Origin: DATFVA01 sp963832355
GTDB taxonomy: Bacteria > Bacteroidota > Ignavibacteria > Ignavibacteriales > Ignavibacteriaceae
Direction of reading: 5' to 3'
Assembly (NCBI GenBank): GCA_963832355.1
Contig: CAWHTX010000014.1
Location: 186,001 to 250,000, forward strand
DNA length: 64,000 nucleotides
Below, piece after piece: positions 19,504-28,802 of the stretch. Numbering within the stretch: the stretch's first letter is position 1; the number at the start of each line of letters is the position of its first letter. A program made the translations under genes and the position numbers. The notes beneath the pieces were generated by a model that worked only from the letters and a program-made list of their open reading frames with translations, was not told where the DNA came from and made no database searches.

Positions 19504-20269
19504 ATGGTTAGTGGAACCGGTTTTCTGAAGAAGCCTTTCTTTTACATCTTATTTACACTGTTTATTCTATGGATAATCCTATTTGAATTCATTATTCCCG
19601 AAAATGGCTTTCTTCCAAAACCGGGTATTAGTTCTTTTAACAATTCCTGCGTTATTCGAAGATTATCACCTGATCGCTAATTTTTTTACTACGATATCGG
19701 CAATATACCTTCCGCCGCTTATCGCATACTTATTTCTTTACCTTTTCCGCCAGTGGATTTTTGCTGATTCAGGATTGCTGTATCATAAATCAAAATTTAT
19801 TTCATCCCTGGCGGTCTTTGTACCTGCAGTTCTTGCCGCATTATTTCTGGTGTTCTGGTTTCCTCATTCTTTTTTTCCTGAATATATTTTTTCATTCGTA
19901 GTATCCGGCAGTTGGTGGCTTATTGAGGCCCGGGAGCATCTCAACCATACGAATGAAAATTATATGGTTACTTTTCGGTCACTCGGAGCAGATGACCATT
20001 TTATTAGTAAAAATATAACCTGGTTTGAAATGCTGCCGGGTGCATTCAGTAAACTTCCGCAGTTCCATCTTCATCTCTGGGGTCTTGTTCTTTCATTCGA
20101 GTTCTTCATGAATTATTACGGACTGGGTGCAGTACTGCGGCAGACTTTGTTGTACCACGATCTTTCTGCGCTTTTTCTGATGACAATTATTATATCACTG
20201 ATATCTGCAGCGGGATATGCATTTATCCGGGCTATTGATGATAAGTTCATATTCTGGAGTGCTGAATGA
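19504..20269 (+). CDS. SsuC/TauC-type ABC permease, divergent, frameshift near the N-terminus
   Basis: A binding-protein-dependent permease related to nitrate/sulfonate/taurine systems. The N-terminal helix and typical PENGFLPKPG loop are read from ATG 19504. The rest (VLVLLTIPALFEDY onward) is in another frame, with the shift around 19620-19630; an ORF from 19583 covers the remainder. The cytoplasmic EAA-like loop reads FRSLGADDHFISKNITWFE, retaining GA but weakly conserved. About five helices follow. It overlaps the ATPase gene by 4 bp (ATGA, 20266-20269), so they form one transporter. No substrate-binding protein is adjacent. Confidence 0.65.
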
Positions 20270-21063
20270 ATAATGATGTGAATATTTTCGAATTAAGAAA
20301 TGTGACGAAAGTTTTTTCGGATGATTTTGGCGTAAAAAAGAAGGTGCTGGAGGATGTATCTTTCACTATTTCAATGGGTGCACCAAAGATCACGTCAATT
20401 CTTGCGTCATTCGGAGGGGGTAAAAGTACACTTCTAAAACTGATGTCTGGAATTGAGAAACCTGACTCAGGAGAGGTTATTCTTAATGGCGGGAAATATT
20501 TACAACCTGATGGTAAAATAGTTTTAATTCCTGAGAAATCTGCCTCTTTACCCTGGCTGAATGTTATTAAAAATATAGAGTTAGCGTGTGGGCTCGAAAC
20601 TTGTGGAAAAATTGACAGGCGTTATGAAATAAATGATTTAATCAGTCTTGTTGGTCTTTCCGGTTACGAAAATCATTACCCCCATAACGGCAGCTTTGGT
20701 TTTCGATTCCGAATAAGCCTGGCCAGAGCTTTGATGTTTAATCCCGTTGTTCTTTTACTTGATGATTGTTTCAAAAAGATGGATCAGACCGCCAGGGAGG
20801 AAATCTATACTCTTGTTTATGAAATTTCTAAAAAGACCGATACATATTTTCTGATTTCAACAACAAATGTCTCTGAAGCTGTAAGATTATCGGGAAGAGT
20901 GCTTATGATGAGTAAAGATCCCGCAAGGATCTACAATGATATAAATATTCCTGAAGATTTTATCTTAGATTATAAAAGCCCGATGTTCATTGATTACCGG
21001 AGAAAAATTGAGGATGCATTCAATAAAGAAAATCAGCCGGGAATTATAAATTTTTCCATTTAA
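20266..21063 (+). CDS. ABC transporter ATP-binding subunit with degenerate catalytic motifs
   Basis: A 265-aa nucleotide-binding subunit closest to SsuB/TauB types (YPHNGSFGFR aligns with YPHQLSGGMR). Walker A is ASFGGGKST (residues 47-55): K53 and S54 are kept but the first Gly is Ala. The Q-loop Gln is Glu (E90). The signature LSGGM is GSFGF. Walker B is LLLDDCF, with the catalytic Glu as D167. The switch His is Thr (T200). ATP binding looks possible, but hydrolysis should be weak or absent. The frame is intact and ends normally, which argues against simple decay. It is coupled by ATGA overlap to the permease. Confidence 0.8.
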   Translation: MNNDVNIFELRNVTKVFSDDFGVKKKVLEDVSFTISMGAPKITSILASFGGGKSTLLKLMSGIEKPDSGEVILNGGKYLQPDGKIVLIPEKSASLPWLNVIKNIELACGLETCGKIDRRYEINDLISLVGLSGYENHYPHNGSFGFRFRISLARALMFNPVVLLLDDCFKKMDQTAREEIYTLVYEISKKTDTYFLISTTNVSEAVRLSGRVLMMSKDPARIYNDINIPEDFILDYKSPMFIDYRRKIEDAFNKENQPGIINFSI

Positions 21064-21121
21064 TTATTGCTAAGAGTTAATTAAACTTATTTTTTATATC
21101 AAAATATATTTGCGGAGATAA

Positions 21122-22666
21122 ATGCAGGAAAAAATAGACCGCCTCCTTAAAAATAAAGAACAGGCTCAACTCGGCGGCGGAATCGAGCGTATTGAAAGCC
21201 AGCACAAAAAAGGAAAGCTTACTGCACGTGAGAGAATCGAACTCCTTGTGGATGAAGGCAGCTTCGAGGAAGTAGATATTTTCGTAAAACATCGTGCTAC
21301 GGATTTCGGATTGGATAAACAGCATTATCCGGGGGATGGTGTTGTTACCGGAACGGCTAGGATAGACGGAAGACCGGTGGCTTTGTTCAGTCAGGATTTT
21401 ACAGTTTTTGGCGGCTCTTTATCTGAAGCGCATGCAGAGAAAATAGTCAAGATGATGAAGCTTGCAATGAAAGCCGGTATCCCGGTGATCGGATTAAATG
21501 ATTCCGGCGGAGCCAGAATACAAGAAGGTGTTGTTAGTCTTGGCGGATACGCCGATATATTTTTACTGAATACACTTGCCTCGGGCGTGGTTCCACAGAT
21601 ATCGGTAGTGCTCGGTCCCTGCGCAGGTGGCGCTGTTTATTCTCCTGCAATTACTGATTTCGTATTCATGGTGAAAAATACAAGCTATATGTTTGTTACC
21701 GGTCCCAATGTTGTTAAGACCGTCACCCACGAAGATGTCAGTTTTGAAGATCTGGGCGGTGCAGATACTCATGCATCCAAATCGGGAGTGGCTCACTTTA
21801 CTTATGAAAATGAAATTGAGACCCTGCTTAATGTGAGAAAACTGATGAGCTTTCTTCCTCTGAACTATCTGGACAGAACTCCGGAAAAAGAATTCGACCG
21901 TTCACAGCTTCTTCCGATTAAAGAACTCGAACAAATTATTCCAGATAATCCGAACAAACCTTATGATATGAAGGAAGTTATCACACTGCTTGTGGATGAC
22001 GGCGACTTCTTCGAGGTTCATTCATCTTATGCAGAGAATATTATTGTAGGTTTCGCCAGACTGGGAGGTATGTCGGTAGGAATTGTTGCTAATCAGCCTG
22101 CAGTGCTCGCAGGCGTTCTCGATATAAATTGTTCGGTTAAAGGTGCACGTTTTGTTCGTTTTTGCGATTCATTTAATATTCCACTGCTGGTACTGGAGGA
22201 TGTCCCCGGATTCTTACCAGGAACTGAACAGGAGTGGAACGGTATTATAAGACACGGGGCTAAACTTTTATATGCATTCTGTGAAGCTACTGTTCCGAAA
22301 ATCACAGTAATTACCAGAAAAGCTTATGGCGGTGCATACGACGTTATGAACTCAAAGCATATAAGAGGTGATTTCAACTTTGCATGGCCGTCGGCTGAGA
22401 TTGCGGTTATGGGTCCAAAAGGTGCAGTTGAAATCATTTTTAAAAAAGAGATTTCTTCTGCCAAAAATCCTGAAACAGAAGTTGAAAAGAAGCTGGCTGA
22501 ATATATTGAAAAATTTGCCAATCCATACAAAGCAGCTGAACGCGGGTATCTTGACGACATTATTATGCCTCGTGATACAAAGATCAGGCTGGTTAAGGCA
22601 TTTGAATTATTGAAAACAAAAGTGGATAAAAACCCAAAAAAGAAACACGGGAATATCCCTCTATAA
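21122..22666 (+). CDS. Acyl-CoA (propionyl-CoA) carboxylase carboxyltransferase subunit
   Basis: A 514-aa carboxyltransferase with two crotonase-like halves: LTARERIELLVDEGSF, PGDGVVTGTARIDGRPV, GLNDSGGARIQEGV, then FLPGTEQEWNGIIRHGAKLL and ITRKAYGGAYDVMNSK. It moves CO2 between carboxybiotin and propionyl-/methylmalonyl-CoA. It could be PccB or the alpha subunit (MmdA) of sodium-pumping methylmalonyl-CoA decarboxylase; sequence alone does not decide and no biotin carboxylase, biotin carrier or membrane subunit is adjacent. GCGGAGA precedes ATG 21122. It lies 58 bp after the divergent ABC pair, which may be chance. Confidence 0.9.
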   Translation: MQEKIDRLLKNKEQAQLGGGIERIESQHKKGKLTARERIELLVDEGSFEEVDIFVKHRATDFGLDKQHYPGDGVVTGTARIDGRPVALFSQDFTVFGGSLSEAHAEKIVKMMKLAMKAGIPVIGLNDSGGARIQEGVVSLGGYADIFLLNTLASGVVPQISVVLGPCAGGAVYSPAITDFVFMVKNTSYMFVTGPNVVKTVTHEDVSFEDLGGADTHASKSGVAHFTYENEIETLLNVRKLMSFLPLNYLDRTPEKEFDRSQLLPIKELEQIIPDNPNKPYDMKEVITLLVDDGDFFEVHSSYAENIIVGFARLGGMSVGIVANQPAVLAGVLDINCSVKGARFVRFCDSFNIPLLVLEDVPGFLPGTEQEWNGIIRHGAKLLYAFCEATVPKITVITRKAYGGAYDVMNSKHIRGDFNFAWPSAEIAVMGPKGAVEIIFKKEISSAKNPETEVEKKLAEYIEKFANPYKAAERGYLDDIIMPRDTKIRLVKAFELLKTKVDKNPKKKHGNIPL

Positions 22667-22782
22667 AAAGTAAAGGATTAACTGCTTGTAATAATTGAAG
22701 TTAAACCGATTAGCTAACTTTTTACTTGATAAAAAATGATACTAAACTTATATTGCTCATTAAATAATTTACGGAGTGGTGC

Positions 22783-25380
22783 ATGAAGCAGACAATTCTA
22801 CCATTTATTGCTATTTCTTTATTTGCTTTGCTGCTAGGTTCCTGCGGAGGAAATAAAGAAATAACAAGAGATGAATATTCCTCAGATAAAAACGAAAGTA
22901 TTGTAAAAGGGGGGATCGTCTCGGAAATGATGGAACAGGCAAGACAATATTATATTTCCGCACTTGCAAAACAGGATATTAACAGTACTACCGAAACTGT
23001 AACTAACTACGAATCCGCTCTCAGGATAATAAATAATTTAAGTTATTACCCGGGAATTGAAGAAAATGAAGCCTACCTTGAACTTGAAAGATCAATTATA
23101 GACGATTACAGGAAATATGTGGACGGACTGCCGGAACTTCCTGTAGAGGTTTCATTCGCTGCTCTTGAAGAGTGGATGGGAAAAAATATGCCTGATGAGC
23201 AGTTTGCCATCAAAGATAAAGAAAAAGATACAAATTCAGTTGTCATTCCTGCGGATGTTCCGCTTGAGGTTAATTCATATGTGGAGCAATGGGTAGAATA
23301 TTTCACAGGGAAAGGCCGCAAACATATGGAACTATGGCTTGAACGTTCCGGAAGATACTTCCCGATGATGACCAGTATTTTTGAGCAGGAAGGAATTCCG
23401 AAACAGCTGGTCTACCTTAGTATGGTTGAAAGCGGATTGAATCCCGTTGCCCGTTCCTGGGCCAGTGCTGTGGGATTGTGGCAGTTCATCAAATCTACCG
23501 GCAGGATGTACGGACTTGAATCCGAGTTCTACTTTGATGAAAGAAGGGATCCGGAAAAATCAACACGTGCGGCAGCACGACACCTGAGAGATCTTTATAC
23601 ATCCTTAAACGATTGGTATCTTGCTCTGGCAGCTTATAATGCAGGAGAAGGAAGAATTACACGTGCAGTTAGAAGAGCAGGTGAAAGCAATTTCTGGGCG
23701 GCAAGAAGATACCTCCCGAGAGAGACCAGAAGTTATGTGCCCCAGTATATAGCGGTCTGCCTGATTGCAATGAATCCTGAAAAATACGGGTTCACCAGTA
23801 TTCAGCTTGATAAACCAATCGAATATGAAACCTGTAAGGTGAATGAAGCGGTTGATCTCAATTATATTGCTCAAAGTGTTGGAACCGGCGTTGAAACTCT
23901 CCTGGATATGAATCCTGAACTAACTCAGATGAGTACCCCGAGAAGTTATCCGGGCGGTTATGATCTGAAAATTCCTAAAGGCACTTCTTCAAGTTTAATG
24001 GCCAGTCTTCAGAATGTACCTGAATCTGCTAAAAGGAATTACCTGGTTCATACTATCAGAAGAGGAGAGAATTTATCACGTATAGCCGCAAGGTACGGTA
24101 TATCAACACACGATCTTGCTGATGCAAATAACATCTCTGTAAGATCGCGTATTTATCCCGGTGTAACCCTGAGAATTCCGGTTTCTAATGTTTCAGACAG
24201 GGACTTTGCTTACAATACCAATACAGAAGAAGCGGATGAGACAGAAGCTACCGGGTATGTATCACCATATGCTGCTTTGTTAAAAGAGAGTAATATCGAT
24301 TCTGATACAACCTCGGGTGCTGAAATTATTGCTGCGCTTGATGAAGACAGTAATAATGATGTAACAAAGGACGACAGTGCAATAACAGGCGAAGACGGTT
24401 CTACAATTGCCGTCATCCCATCAGGCAAAGCAATGGTAACCTACACTGTTAAGAAGGGTGAAAGCCTCCTTGGAATCGCAGATCTTTTTAATTCAAGAGT
24501 AAGCGATATAAGAAACTGGAATAATATCCCTTACACAAGAACAATAAGTGTTGGTCAGAAACTTGTACTTTACGTACCGCTCGAAAAGAAAAACTTTTAT
24601 GCGAGTCTTGACAACCAGACTCCGGTCGAAAAATCTGTTACAAAATCAAATACCTCAAATACTTCTTCAACCTATGTGTATCACCGTATAAGAAGAGGTG
24701 AAAACCTGTACTCGATAGCCAAGCGTTACAGAGTATATGTAAGTGATTTGCGTGACTGGAATGATATATCCGGAAACAAGATCTATGCGGGTCAGAAATT
24801 AAAAATTTACACTAGCCGTACCTCAATAGCCGATAATACCTCAACTTCCTCACGTTCAAATCTTTACCGCTATAAGGTAAGACGAGGTGATACGATCAGT
24901 GAAATTGCTGAAAGGTTCAATGTTTCTTCTTCCCAGATCAGAGCCTGGAATTCATTAAGTTCAAATCGTATAAATTACGGACAAACTCTGAGAATATATT
25001 CACGTGAAAGCGCGGAATCCCTTGGCGATAACACTACAAAAAACTCGGCCAATGTTAATTATTATAAAATTAAGTCGGGAGATACAATCGGTCAGATAGC
25101 CGAGCTTTACAAAGTTTCTTCTTCGAGTATCAGGCGATGGAACAGATTAAGAAGCAATAAGATAATTGCCGGTAAAACTCTTAAAATTTACTCCGATGCA
25201 GATGTCAATGACGTTCCCGAGACTCCGCGCAGGAGCGGCAATGGTATTCATACAGTTACACGCGGTGAATCTCTCTATTCTATTGCAAGAATGTACTCAA
25301 CTTCAGTTGAAAATCTGAAGAGAATGAACAAACTTTCGAGCACAAAGATTGTTGTAGGTCAAAAACTGAGAGTTGAATAA
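22783..25380 (+). CDS. Membrane-bound lytic transglycosylase (MltD-like) lipoprotein with six LysM domains
   Basis: An 865-aa murein lyase. The lipobox LLGSC gives lipidated C21. The SLT domain spans about residues 185-345, with catalytic E216 (SMVESGLNP) and the motifs GLWQFIKSTGR and LALAAYNAGEGRI. Six LysM peptidoglycan-binding modules follow at about residues 422-468, 547-597, 628-676, 690-737, 758-803 and 821-865, joined by Ser/Thr/Asn-rich linkers. E. coli MltD has two or three LysM, so this is long. It lies 116 bp after the carboxyltransferase and is followed by the TPP riboswitch leader, so it is probably a separate unit. Confidence 0.93.
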   Translation: MKQTILPFIAISLFALLLGSCGGNKEITRDEYSSDKNESIVKGGIVSEMMEQARQYYISALAKQDINSTTETVTNYESALRIINNLSYYPGIEENEAYLELERSIIDDYRKYVDGLPELPVEVSFAALEEWMGKNMPDEQFAIKDKEKDTNSVVIPADVPLEVNSYVEQWVEYFTGKGRKHMELWLERSGRYFPMMTSIFEQEGIPKQLVYLSMVESGLNPVARSWASAVGLWQFIKSTGRMYGLESEFYFDERRDPEKSTRAAARHLRDLYTSLNDWYLALAAYNAGEGRITRAVRRAGESNFWAARRYLPRETRSYVPQYIAVCLIAMNPEKYGFTSIQLDKPIEYETCKVNEAVDLNYIAQSVGTGVETLLDMNPELTQMSTPRSYPGGYDLKIPKGTSSSLMASLQNVPESAKRNYLVHTIRRGENLSRIAARYGISTHDLADANNISVRSRIYPGVTLRIPVSNVSDRDFAYNTNTEEADETEATGYVSPYAALLKESNIDSDTTSGAEIIAALDEDSNNDVTKDDSAITGEDGSTIAVIPSGKAMVTYTVKKGESLLGIADLFNSRVSDIRNWNNIPYTRTISVGQKLVLYVPLEKKNFYASLDNQTPVEKSVTKSNTSNTSSTYVYHRIRRGENLYSIAKRYRVYVSDLRDWNDISGNKIYAGQKLKIYTSRTSIADNTSTSSRSNLYRYKVRRGDTISEIAERFNVSSSQIRAWNSLSSNRINYGQTLRIYSRESAESLGDNTTKNSANVNYYKIKSGDTIGQIAELYKVSSSSIRRWNRLRSNKIIAGKTLKIYSDADVNDVPETPRRSGNGIHTVTRGESLYSIARMYSTSVENLKRMNKLSSTKIVVGQKLRVE

Positions 25381-25465
25381 CGGATTTACTTTATTTTTAT
25401 AATTAGTTAAACTAAGTTTGTGCATATAATTGGAGGAATCCAAAACTAAATTTTGAAATTTTGAC

Positions 25466-25557
25466 TGAGCCGTTAGGGGTGTTGTCCCGCTTGCCGGGCG
25501 ACTGAGAGCATACCCTAAAACCTGATCTGGGTAATACCAGCGTAGGGAAACGGGCTA
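25466..25557 (+). ncRNA. TPP (THI-box) riboswitch aptamer
   Basis: The conserved THI-box parts are present in order: AGGGGTG (25475-25481), CTGAGA (25502-25507), then ACCCT, ACCTGATCTGGGTAATACCAG and CGTAGGGAA up to 25549. The closing P1 helix pairs AGCCGTT (25468-25474) with AAACGGGCT (25548-25556), with one bulge. Thiamine pyrophosphate binding should stabilise P1. It sits upstream of a terminator and a TonB receptor/TPK/symporter operon, so it predicts thiamine repression of uptake and salvage. Confidence 0.95.
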
Positions 25558-25587
25558 AATAGCCTGCTTAGGGAATAATTAAGTATT

Positions 25588-25617
25588 TAGCCGTTTCTTG
25601 AAACGGCTATTTTTTTT
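25588..25617 (+). terminator. Riboswitch-controlled attenuator terminator
   Basis: Stem TAGCCGTTT (25588-25596)/AAACGGCTA (25601-25609), loop CTTG, followed by a T run (25610-25617). It ends 16 bp before the receptor ATG. The 5' arm is nearly the same sequence as the riboswitch P1 5' arm, so AAACGGGCTA (25548-25557) can pair with either. Ligand-bound P1 frees the terminator; ligand-free RNA can form the antiterminator. Confidence 0.88.
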
Positions 25618-25632
25618 ATACGGAGGTAATAA

Positions 25633-28098
25633 ATGAAATACTTGGTTATTCTTTTTTTCATTTTAAACATTTCTCTTTTCTCACAAAATATTGTTGTTAA
25701 AGGAAAAGTTGTCGATGCGGAAACACTTCAGCCGCTCCCGTCAGCCAACCTGGTTATAGAAAATAAACATTTAGGTACAGCAACGGAAGAAGACGGCAGT
25801 TTTTCACTCTCCGGTAATATTGGAAGAAGTGATATTCTAAAAGTGAGCTATGTAGGTTACAAATCAAAAGAAGTATCTCTTCAGAATATAGATTTAACTG
25901 ATATCATCATTAAACTCTTTCCGGAGATAATTCCTTCGCAGACAGTTCTTGTGGAGGGGAGCATAGGTAAAAAAGGTATAACCCCCGTAACTTTCGATAA
26001 AGTTACCAGGAAGGAAATTCAGCAAAATTATACTGTGCAGGATATACCCAAATACCTCAGTACACTTCCTTCTACAACATTTTACTCGGAAAATGGCAAC
26101 GGTATAGGCTATAATTATTTAAGTATAAGGGGATTTGATCAGCGCAGGATATCTGTTTCTATCAATGGTATCCCGCAGAATGACCCAGAGGATCATAACG
26201 TATACTGGCTCGATTTTCCGGATTTGCTTGCCAGTACCGACCTTATCCAGGTGCAAAGAGGAGCCGGAAACGGAGCCTCCGGGTACCCGGCAATCGGGGG
26301 AAGTATAAACATTATCACTTCAACTTTTACGAACGATCCTCAGACAAACTTCTTTGCAGCCGCAGGAAGTTATAATACCAGAAAGTACAGCGCGTCTTTT
26401 TCCAGCGGACTCATAGACAAAAAATATTCTGTTTATGCAAAACTTTCTCAGATACTTAGCAGCGGCTACCGCCTTGGCTCATGGGTGAAGTTCAACTCGT
26501 ATCACGTTTCTGCAGTCAGATATGATGACAAGCTTACCACTCAGGTCAACTTTTACGGAGGTCCTGTTGCAGATGGACTGGCTTACACCGGTCTGCCCAA
26601 GTTTGCCATAAAAGACCGGGAATTAAGGAAAGCCAATTACTCATACTGGGAGACGGATGGGAATGGTTATACATACACTCTGCAGAGAAGACCTACAGAG
26701 ATCGAGAATTTCTCGCAGCCTCATTATGAACTGCTGAATGAACACCGGTTTAATGAAAACCTAACCTTTAACTCGGCATTATTCCTCGTAACAGGCGATG
26801 GTTTCTTCGATTTCGACGGTTCCTGGGCCGATACTACTTATTTAAGACTAACAAGCGATTATGGCTTTCATCCTTCTCAGAATCCCGGCAATGTACTTAT
26901 CCGTGCGCAGGTTAATAATACCCAGTACGGCTGGATTCCGCGTATGAGCTATAAACATCAGAACGGTGAGCTAATAATCGGAGCTGAAATAAGAAAACAT
27001 AAATCGGATCACTGGGGATCAGTTAATTACGGAGAAAATCTGCCCGCAGGAATTACAAAAGACTTCCGATATTATTATTACAATGGCGGCAAAGATATAA
27101 TTAACGGATTTGTGCACGAGGAATATTATGTTAACCCGATGTTCAATCTCCTTGGTGAAATTCAGGCGGCATATAATAAATACAGGTTATATAATGAAAA
27201 ATACCTGGGACACAACTTCCAGGTAAGCAATCTGTTCTTTAATCCAAGACTGGGAGTGAATGCAAAGTTCACCACTGATCTGAGCGTATATCTTTCTTAT
27301 GCAAGAGTTTCGCGTGAGCCAAGACTTACAAACTATTATGATGCAGCCGAATCGAGCGGCGGCGCTGTTCCGCAGTTCAAACAAAATACGGATGGTTCTT
27401 ATAACTATAATGAGCCTCTCGTAAAACCCGAGACAATGAACGATTTTGAACTGGGGTCATCATATCAGACTAAGGATCTGAACCTTACCCTGAATCTTTT
27501 TTATATGTTATTTGATAACGAGATAGTTAAGAACGGGCAGGTTGACAGGTTCGGTCAGCCCATAACTGGAAATGTGAAAAGTACCGTCCATGCGGGAGTG
27601 GAGTTTTCAGGGATATTAAATTTGGTGTCTGGTTTACAGCTTACAGGAAACGCAACGTTAAGTAAAAACACAATTCAGGAAGGCAGGCAATACCTCGGAA
27701 CGGATGAATATCTTGATCTCAGCGGAAACAGGATCAGCGGTTTTCCTGATTTTCTTGCTAACTTTGGTATCAGCTATAATAATTACGGAGTATACCTGCA
27801 GTTCACTGGAAGATATGTGGGAGCTTTTTACTCGGATAACTACGAAAATAAAATAACGCAGTATCTTGATCAGCATCCGGATTTTATATCCTACAGTGAT
27901 AATAAGAACGAGGCATATTTTACAGCTGATTTCATAGGCAGCTATGAGCTGAATTTATTTAATGCATTGAACAGCTCAAAAGTATTTATACAGGTTAATA
28001 ATGTTTTTGATAACCTTTACTCGGCAAATGCAATTGGTCCCGAATTCTTTGCGGCTGCCGAAAGAAATTTTCTCGCCGGTATTCAGGTTGGATTGTAA
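25633..28098 (+). CDS. TonB-dependent outer-membrane receptor, probable thiamine transporter
   Basis: An 821-aa receptor: signal peptide (about 1-18), a CarboxypepD_reg-like beta-sandwich (about 20-100, GKVVDAETLQPLPSANL), a plug domain (about 110-235, with LSIRGFDQRRISVSINGIP and VQRGAGNGASGYPAIGGSI), then a 22-strand-type barrel ending in an aromatic-rich tail. TonB receptors import scarce ligands across the outer membrane using the proton motive force. Placement directly behind a TPP riboswitch and before thiamine pyrophosphokinase makes thiamine or its phosphates the likely ligand, as for predicted thiamine receptors in Bacteroidota. GGAGG precedes the ATG. Confidence 0.92.
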   Translation: MKYLVILFFILNISLFSQNIVVKGKVVDAETLQPLPSANLVIENKHLGTATEEDGSFSLSGNIGRSDILKVSYVGYKSKEVSLQNIDLTDIIIKLFPEIIPSQTVLVEGSIGKKGITPVTFDKVTRKEIQQNYTVQDIPKYLSTLPSTTFYSENGNGIGYNYLSIRGFDQRRISVSINGIPQNDPEDHNVYWLDFPDLLASTDLIQVQRGAGNGASGYPAIGGSINIITSTFTNDPQTNFFAAAGSYNTRKYSASFSSGLIDKKYSVYAKLSQILSSGYRLGSWVKFNSYHVSAVRYDDKLTTQVNFYGGPVADGLAYTGLPKFAIKDRELRKANYSYWETDGNGYTYTLQRRPTEIENFSQPHYELLNEHRFNENLTFNSALFLVTGDGFFDFDGSWADTTYLRLTSDYGFHPSQNPGNVLIRAQVNNTQYGWIPRMSYKHQNGELIIGAEIRKHKSDHWGSVNYGENLPAGITKDFRYYYYNGGKDIINGFVHEEYYVNPMFNLLGEIQAAYNKYRLYNEKYLGHNFQVSNLFFNPRLGVNAKFTTDLSVYLSYARVSREPRLTNYYDAAESSGGAVPQFKQNTDGSYNYNEPLVKPETMNDFELGSSYQTKDLNLTLNLFYMLFDNEIVKNGQVDRFGQPITGNVKSTVHAGVEFSGILNLVSGLQLTGNATLSKNTIQEGRQYLGTDEYLDLSGNRISGFPDFLANFGISYNNYGVYLQFTGRYVGAFYSDNYENKITQYLDQHPDFISYSDNKNEAYFTADFIGSYELNLFNALNSSKVFIQVNNVFDNLYSANAIGPEFFAAAERNFLAGIQVGL

Positions 28099-28148
28099 CA
28101 ATCTCAAAAAAGTTGAACATTTATGGTTTTGAACAGAAGGAAACTAAA

Positions 28149-28802
28149 TTGAAGAAATGTTTAATACTGGCCAACGGCAGGCCGCCTGCAAAAAAAGGAA
28201 TTAAGTACCTGCAGTCGAAAGGCTACAACACTCTCATCTGTGCAGACGGCGGTGCGGACACAGCAAAGAAACTGGGGATCATCCCGGATTATATTATAGG
28301 TGATTTCGATTCAGTTAAAAAAGAAACACTCCGTTTCTTCCACAATAAGTCTGATATTATTAATATAAAGAGACAAAACGATACCGACGTTGAAAAATGC
28401 CTGAAGTTTGCCGTAAAAAAGAATTACAGCGAGGCTGTGCTGCTTGGTGCAATAGGCGACCGTCTTGACCACAGTTTCTGTAACATGGGAATCGTCATCA
28501 AATTCTTCAACAGGATAAAAATCAGGATAATCTCTGATAAATCAATCCTTACCCCGTTCACGGGAGATGTCAAACTGGACACTGTACCCGATGAAACAAT
28601 TTCCCTATATGGCTTCGATGAAAAAACAAGAATTACTTCTACAGGCTTAAAATATCCTCTGAAGAAAACTGCTCTGCCGTTTGGGCAGCGGGAAAGCACC
28701 AGCAATGTCGCAGTCAAAGATTCTGTGACATTAAAAATATCCGGCGGGATCATTTTTGTGATACGGGATTTTAATACGCTTAAAAAGCATGATCTCATTT
28801 AA
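28149..28802 (+). CDS. Thiamine pyrophosphokinase
   Basis: An enzyme of about 217 aa that transfers pyrophosphate from ATP to thiamine, giving TPP. Motifs are CADGGADTAKKLG, IGDFDSV, QNDTDVEKCLKFA and LGAIGDRLDHSFCNM, the complete TPK catalytic set. I choose TTG 28149 (MKKCLILANGRPP) because AGAAGGA lies 8 bp upstream and the homologous fold begins there; an in-frame TTG at 28113 would add 12 residues. It follows the receptor by about 50 bp and overlaps the symporter by 14 bp. Using imported thiamine directly, it implies salvage rather than synthesis. Confidence 0.93.
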   Translation: MKKCLILANGRPPAKKGIKYLQSKGYNTLICADGGADTAKKLGIIPDYIIGDFDSVKKETLRFFHNKSDIINIKRQNDTDVEKCLKFAVKKNYSEAVLLGAIGDRLDHSFCNMGIVIKFFNRIKIRIISDKSILTPFTGDVKLDTVPDETISLYGFDEKTRITSTGLKYPLKKTALPFGQRESTSNVAVKDSVTLKISGGIIFVIRDFNTLKKHDLI

